Below are positions 5,973 through 8,626 of a stretch of DNA of 8,626 nucleotides, piece by piece. The position numbers and the translations under genes are program-made. Position 1 is the first letter of the stretch; each line of letters opens with the position of its first letter. The notes beneath the pieces were generated by a model that saw only the letters and a program-made list of their open reading frames with translations, had not been told where the DNA came from and searched no databases. The DNA is from an uncultured Oscillospiraceae bacterium (GTDB lineage: Bacteria > Bacillota > Clostridia > Oscillospirales > Ruminococcaceae). The stretch spans positions 1 to 8,626 of the forward strand of contig UQGL01000058.1 in NCBI GenBank assembly GCA_900540595.1, in the 5' to 3' direction.

Positions 5973-7144
5973 GATTCGTCCTCTTTTTCCGGGCCGATGC
6001 CCGCATCAGCCCCTGCAGAATTGCGGGGGAGTTTAACGGTGTAAAAGTCCTTGACGCTGCAGCCCGCACGGCCGCCGCCTGCACAGGCGCAGGCACACGC
6101 GCAGCTCGAAGCACACGCGCAGGCGCAGCTGCTTGCGCAGCTTGCATGGTTGGAGTGGCTGCGCCCCGTGCCGCCGCCGCGCGTCCTGCCGCCTCCGGAC
6201 TGGTATTTTGCCGGCGGGTCGGTGCGGTGGTAGCCGCTGGGCGGGGGTGCCGCACAGGGCCGGCGGATCGTGTGTACCCCGTTGGTGTACCAGAACCAGT
6301 CATCGGGGTCGATGTCACTGCCGAAGCCGCCGCCCCAGTCGGGGGACCGGGCCGCCACCGCAATGATGATAATGGCCACCGCCAGCAGAAGGATGATCAC
6401 CGTTGCCAGCACCCCGATGATCTCATCCGTGGTCATGCCGCTGTCGTAGTCATCGGTGGTCATGGCGGCATCGGGGGCAAAGGCTGCGGCGTTCGTCACA
6501 GGGACCGTCACATGCACATTGGCGGCCTGGCCGTGCTTCAGCGCGCCGAAATCCCAGGTCAGGTACTCGCCGTCAACGCCGGTGTTATCGGCCACAAAGC
6601 CATCGTAGCTGCGCCAGCGCACCTGCATGTTCTCAACGCTCAGATCATCGAACCAGCCGGGTGTGAAGTTGAAGGTTGCCGTGCCGTCATCATTTTTTGT
6701 AAACAGGTGGCTCTGGTGTACGCGGAACGCAAAACGGACGCTGCTCTCGCCGCCGTTCTGTGCCGCTACAGCGGGGGAGTAGTAGCGCTGGGTGAACACG
6801 ACCTTGGCATAGCTGCCGCCGTCATCGGAATACTGCAGATCGTAGATCGTATCGGTCAGCGGGGTCATCTCGTTCACGCTGGAATTGGCCAGCCCGATCT
6901 TGACCCAGCTCAGATAGTCGGTCTTATCGCCGTCAATGACCTGCCAGTCGATGTCGTAGGTGATGTCGGCAGAGCCGTCCTCCCGCGGATCGACCGTCAC
7001 GACATAGCTGCGGATATAATCCATATCGCCGTCCTCGGCGCAGGGGGCCTCGGTCTGGGCCGCCGCAGCGGGCAGGGCCAACAGCGCGCCGCAGGCCAGC
7101 ACGGCACATAAAAGCGCCAGACGGCGCATAAATTGCATCTTCAT
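5969..7144 (-). CDS. Signal-peptide membrane protein with Cys-Ala repeat cytosolic tail; putative radical SAM target
   Basis: I cannot assign this 391-residue protein to a named family with certainty; the ectodomain is loosely DUF2207-like. Residues 1-29 form a signal peptide (MRR, hydrophobic core, ALPAAAA). Residues 30-238 are acidic, beta-rich and probably extracellular. One membrane span lies at about 241-265 (IIGVLATVIILLLAV and on). R266 on the inner side and acidic residues before the span place the C-terminus in the cytosol. The tail has a Pro/Gly-rich linker (296-330), then cysteines at 336, 340, 342, 344, 348, 350, 352, 354 and 362, mostly alternating with Ala/Ser. GGGRAGCSVKDFYTVKLP and an acidic end follow. 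Such repeats are seen in radical SAM-modified precursors, and the gene lies between a radical SAM gene and an AAA+ gene. The start is set by GGAGGG and an ATGA overlap with the upstream stop. Confidence 0.85.
   Translation of the reverse strand: MKMQFMRRLALLCAVLACGALLALPAAAAQTEAPCAEDGDMDYIRSYVVTVDPREDGSADITYDIDWQVIDGDKTDYLSWVKIGLANSSVNEMTPLTDTIYDLQYSDDGGSYAKVVFTQRYYSPAVAAQNGGESSVRFAFRVHQSHLFTKNDDGTATFNFTPGWFDDLSVENMQVRWRSYDGFVADNTGVDGEYLTWDFGALKHGQAANVHVTVPVTNAAAFAPDAAMTTDDYDSGMTTDEIIGVLATVIILLLAVAIIIIAVAARSPDWGGGFGSDIDPDDWFWYTNGVHTIRRPCAAPPPSGYHRTDPPAKYQSGGGRTRGGGTGRSHSNHASCASSCACACASSCACACACAGGGRAGCSVKDFYTVKLPRNSAGADAGIGPEKEDES
6059..6139 (-). other. Cys-Ala repeat segment encoding the putative modified tail
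   Basis: This encodes residues 336-362, with nine cysteines in 27 residues. The spacing is C-x3-C-x-C-x-C-x3-C-x-C-x-C-x-C-x7-C, so a CASSCACACA unit occurs about twice. The DNA is a run of TGC and GCx codons and is itself low-complexity. It could be the core of a ribosomally made, post-translationally modified segment (thioether links) or a metal-binding tail. The modification is inference from the adjacent radical SAM gene. Confidence 0.7.
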
Positions 7145-8538
7145 CGGCAGCCCTCCTGCATCGGGGTATCGCCCAGCTGGCAACGCTGTGCCATCTTCGC
7201 GCTCTCCTCCCGGATGGCGCGGCACTCATGGCTGTGCCAGATGCGCGGCCACGGTGTGCGCAGCAGGTTGCCCAGCCCCTTGCCGGTCAGCCAGCTCTGG
7301 CAGGGCAGGACCGTACCGTCCGGGGCGATGGCCATATTGGACAGGCAGGCACCGCAGCTGGGGATCTGGGTAAAGCCGAGCGCCCGCAGCGTATCCTCGG
7401 GCAGCCAGCCGGGGCTTGTAAAACTGATCTCGATGCCGTTGGCGGCGGCATACTCCATCGCGGGGCGCAGCGTTTCCTCCAGCTCGGCGGGGGTCAGCCG
7501 CACAGCGCGGCTGGCGGCGGTATCGGCATTGCCGGCCGGGATAAGCCCGCTGCAGGTCAGATACCGTATGCCCAGCGTGTGGGCCAGCTTCACGACCGAC
7601 AGATAGTCGCGGTTCAGGCTGCAGAGCGGCGTGTTCAAGCTGACATTCAGGTCTGCGGCCAGCGCGTTGTGGATGCCGTTGAGGGTATCATTGTAGCCGT
7701 CCACGCCGACCAGCTGGTTATGGATCTCTGCCTCGGCGGAATAAAAGGTGATCTGCACCGCATCAAGGCTGGCGGCGCGCAGATCCTTGCACATCATGCT
7801 GGTCAGCATCCGGCCGTTGGTGTTCAGCCGGGTCACAAACCACTGTGCCGCCTGCACCAGCTTGATCAGATCATGGCGCAGCGTAGGCTCGCCGCCGGTA
7901 AAGGTCAGCTGGGTGACACCCGCGCTGCGGCATTTTTCAATGACCGCAAGCCACTGGTCGGTGTCCAGCTCCGGCACGGCGGAAAGCGGCTGGTTGGCCG
8001 CATAGCAGTGCAGGCATTTCTGGTTGCAGTGCCACGCGCCGTCCTTGACCATTGAGCTGACCATCAGATCCATGCGGTGGGGCCCGACCATGCGGGACGC
8101 ATACGCCGCCAGCTGCATGGGCTGGATTGTCAGCGTCGGTGTACCGCCCCGTGCAACGGTGCACAGGCAGTCCAGCATCGCCTGCAGGTCGCCCTCGATC
8201 TGGGCATACTCAGCCTTGCGGTAAATTTTGCGGGTGGCAGACACCGCCTGCGCCTGAATGGCCTCCCAGTCCTGCGGGCGTATCTCCTTGCCGGTGTAGG
8301 GATTCAGCGCTTCGATCAGGTTGGTCAGCAGGATCGCCCAGCTGACATTCAGCGGCAAAATGTCCTGCCCGTTCAGAATTGCTGTGAACGGTGTCTCACG
8401 GTCGGGCCTGTGGCAGGGCACCAGATGGATGCGCACCACGCCGGGGCCGTCCGGGTCAAGCGTGATATGCCGCACCCGGTTCAGATGACCATGCAGGAAT
8501 CGGTGCTCCCGGTAGGTCAGATGTTTTGTATTTCTCAT
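7141..8538 (-). CDS. Radical SAM protein with SPASM/twitch-like C-terminus, putative peptide maturase
   Basis: This 465-residue enzyme has the radical SAM signature CNQKCLHCYA (C171, C175, C178). These cysteines bind the 4Fe-4S cluster that cleaves S-adenosylmethionine. The SAM-binding element TGGEPTL follows at 214-220. The barrel runs to about 385. The C-terminus carries C395-x2-C398-x14-C413 (within APDGTVLPC), then C439, C453 and C464. This resembles twitch/SPASM auxiliary cluster domains of peptide-modifying enzymes such as sactionine or thioether synthases, but the usual closing CxxC is absent. Residues 1-165 have no family I recognise and may bind the substrate. The stop overlaps the next gene's start (ATGA), and that gene encodes the Cys-rich tail, its likely substrate. 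The ATG at 8538 is the only possible start, since an in-frame stop lies seven codons upstream (8559-8557). No close homologue of known reaction is recognised. Confidence 0.9.
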   Translation of the reverse strand: MRNTKHLTYREHRFLHGHLNRVRHITLDPDGPGVVRIHLVPCHRPDRETPFTAILNGQDILPLNVSWAILLTNLIEALNPYTGKEIRPQDWEAIQAQAVSATRKIYRKAEYAQIEGDLQAMLDCLCTVARGGTPTLTIQPMQLAAYASRMVGPHRMDLMVSSMVKDGAWHCNQKCLHCYAANQPLSAVPELDTDQWLAVIEKCRSAGVTQLTFTGGEPTLRHDLIKLVQAAQWFVTRLNTNGRMLTSMMCKDLRAASLDAVQITFYSAEAEIHNQLVGVDGYNDTLNGIHNALAADLNVSLNTPLCSLNRDYLSVVKLAHTLGIRYLTCSGLIPAGNADTAASRAVRLTPAELEETLRPAMEYAAANGIEISFTSPGWLPEDTLRALGFTQIPSCGACLSNMAIAPDGTVLPCQSWLTGKGLGNLLRTPWPRIWHSHECRAIREESAKMAQRCQLGDTPMQEGCR

Positions 8539-8543
8539 AAAAA

Positions 8544-8555
8544 GAGGTTCCCCTC
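8544..8555 (-). promoter_or_regulatory. Ribosome binding site of the radical SAM gene inside a small hairpin
   Basis: GAGGGG (8555-8550) is the only Shine-Dalgarno candidate. It lies 11 bases from the ATG, longer than the 6-9 of its neighbours. GAGG (8555-8552) can pair with CCTC (8547-8544) around a GGAA tetraloop, followed by TTTTT (8543-8539). The stem is only 4 bp, so the effect on translation is uncertain. Confidence 0.45.
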
Positions 8556-8564
8556 GTCAATCGT

Positions 8565-8570
8565 AATATA
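8565..8570 (-). promoter_or_regulatory. Possible -10 box for the radical SAM operon
   Basis: The minus strand reads TATATT at 8570-8565, a 5/6 match placed about 27 bases before the start codon. No good -35 box is seen 16-18 bases further up. The operon promoter may therefore need an activator, lie elsewhere, or be outside the window. Confidence 0.3.
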
Positions 8571-8589
8571 GGGCAACACCGCACAATTC

Positions 8590-8620
8590 CCGCCTGACGG
8601 CTTAAGCACCGCTCCGGCGG
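8590..8620. repeat. Imperfect inverted repeat at the right edge
   Basis: CCGCC (8590-8594) mirrors GGCGG (8616-8620), CGG mirrors CCG, and the centre is the perfect palindrome GCTTAAGC (8600-8607). The arms are unequal by three bases. ACAATTCCCG at 8583-8592 also occurs at 17-26 near the other end of the window. It may be part of a longer intergenic repeat cut by the edge; there is no coding signal in 8539-8626. Confidence 0.35.
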
Positions 8621-8626
8621 ATCTCC

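Noticed and set aside
6059..6139. SCIFF-type (six-Cys-in-forty-five) precursor
   Set aside because: SCIFF peptides are stand-alone, about 45 residues, with a conserved N-terminal leader. This is the tail of a 391-residue membrane protein with a different Cys spacing.
6059..6139. Frameshift or sequencing artefact producing the Cys-Ala repeat
   Set aside because: The same frame runs from a signal peptide through a membrane span to a stop that exactly overlaps the next start (ATGA), which argues that the frame is real.
6146..7111. 321-codon plus-strand open frame opposite the membrane protein gene
   Set aside because: Rich in Gly/Ala/Val/His with no domain. The minus strand has a signal peptide, a membrane span and coupled starts, so it is the real gene.
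7228..8055. 275-codon plus-strand open frame opposite the radical SAM gene
   Set aside because: Antisense shadow; the minus strand encodes the CxxxCxxC and GGEP motifs.

Overview
The window looks like chromosomal DNA from a GC-rich gut Firmicute, most likely the Faecalibacterium / Subdoligranulum / Gemmiger group of Clostridia. This rests on base composition, strong AGGAGG-type ribosome binding sites, a PTS of Firmicute style, and a small hairpin-rich intergenic repeat of a kind I recall from such genomes. It is inference; no rRNA or other marker gene is present. Seven protein genes fill nearly all of the window and no gap exceeds about 210 bases. I see no tRNA, rRNA, CRISPR array or transposase.

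Left part (1-3762): a gamma-class carbonic anhydrase-like hexapeptide protein (minus) is divergent from a Cof-type HAD phosphatase (plus). Their predicted promoters share one palindromic -35 hexamer, TTGCAA. Next come the general phosphotransferase genes ptsH (HPr) and ptsI (Enzyme I), with a strong extended -10 promoter before ptsH. A GC-rich intrinsic terminator lies between ptsH and ptsI, so HPr is probably made in excess over Enzyme I. HPr keeps its His15 phosphorylation site but has no serine at the usual Ser46 position. A second, probably bidirectional, terminator follows ptsI.

Middle (3763-3917): a roughly 110-139 bp imperfect inverted repeat, made of two related halves each with its own hairpin, sits between the convergent ptsI and AAA+ genes.

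Right part (3918-8538, minus strand): a tight three-gene operon in the order radical SAM enzyme, secreted/membrane protein, AAA+ ATPase. Both junctions are 4-base ATGA overlaps, implying translational coupling. The radical SAM enzyme has the CxxxCxxC cluster motif, a long N-terminal extension and a Cys-rich SPASM/twitch-like C-terminus, as in peptide-modifying maturases. The middle gene encodes a signal peptide, an ectodomain, one membrane span and a predicted cytosolic tail with nine cysteines in 27 residues in a Cys-Ala repeat. The last gene pairs a degenerate Clp-like ATPase domain with an intact CbbX/SpoVK-type AAA+ domain. The simplest reading is a post-translational modification system in which the radical SAM enzyme modifies the Cys-rich tail of a membrane protein and the AAA+ protein remodels or delivers it. 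The individual families are recognisable; the combination and its function are unknown to me, and this is the main candidate for an undescribed system here.
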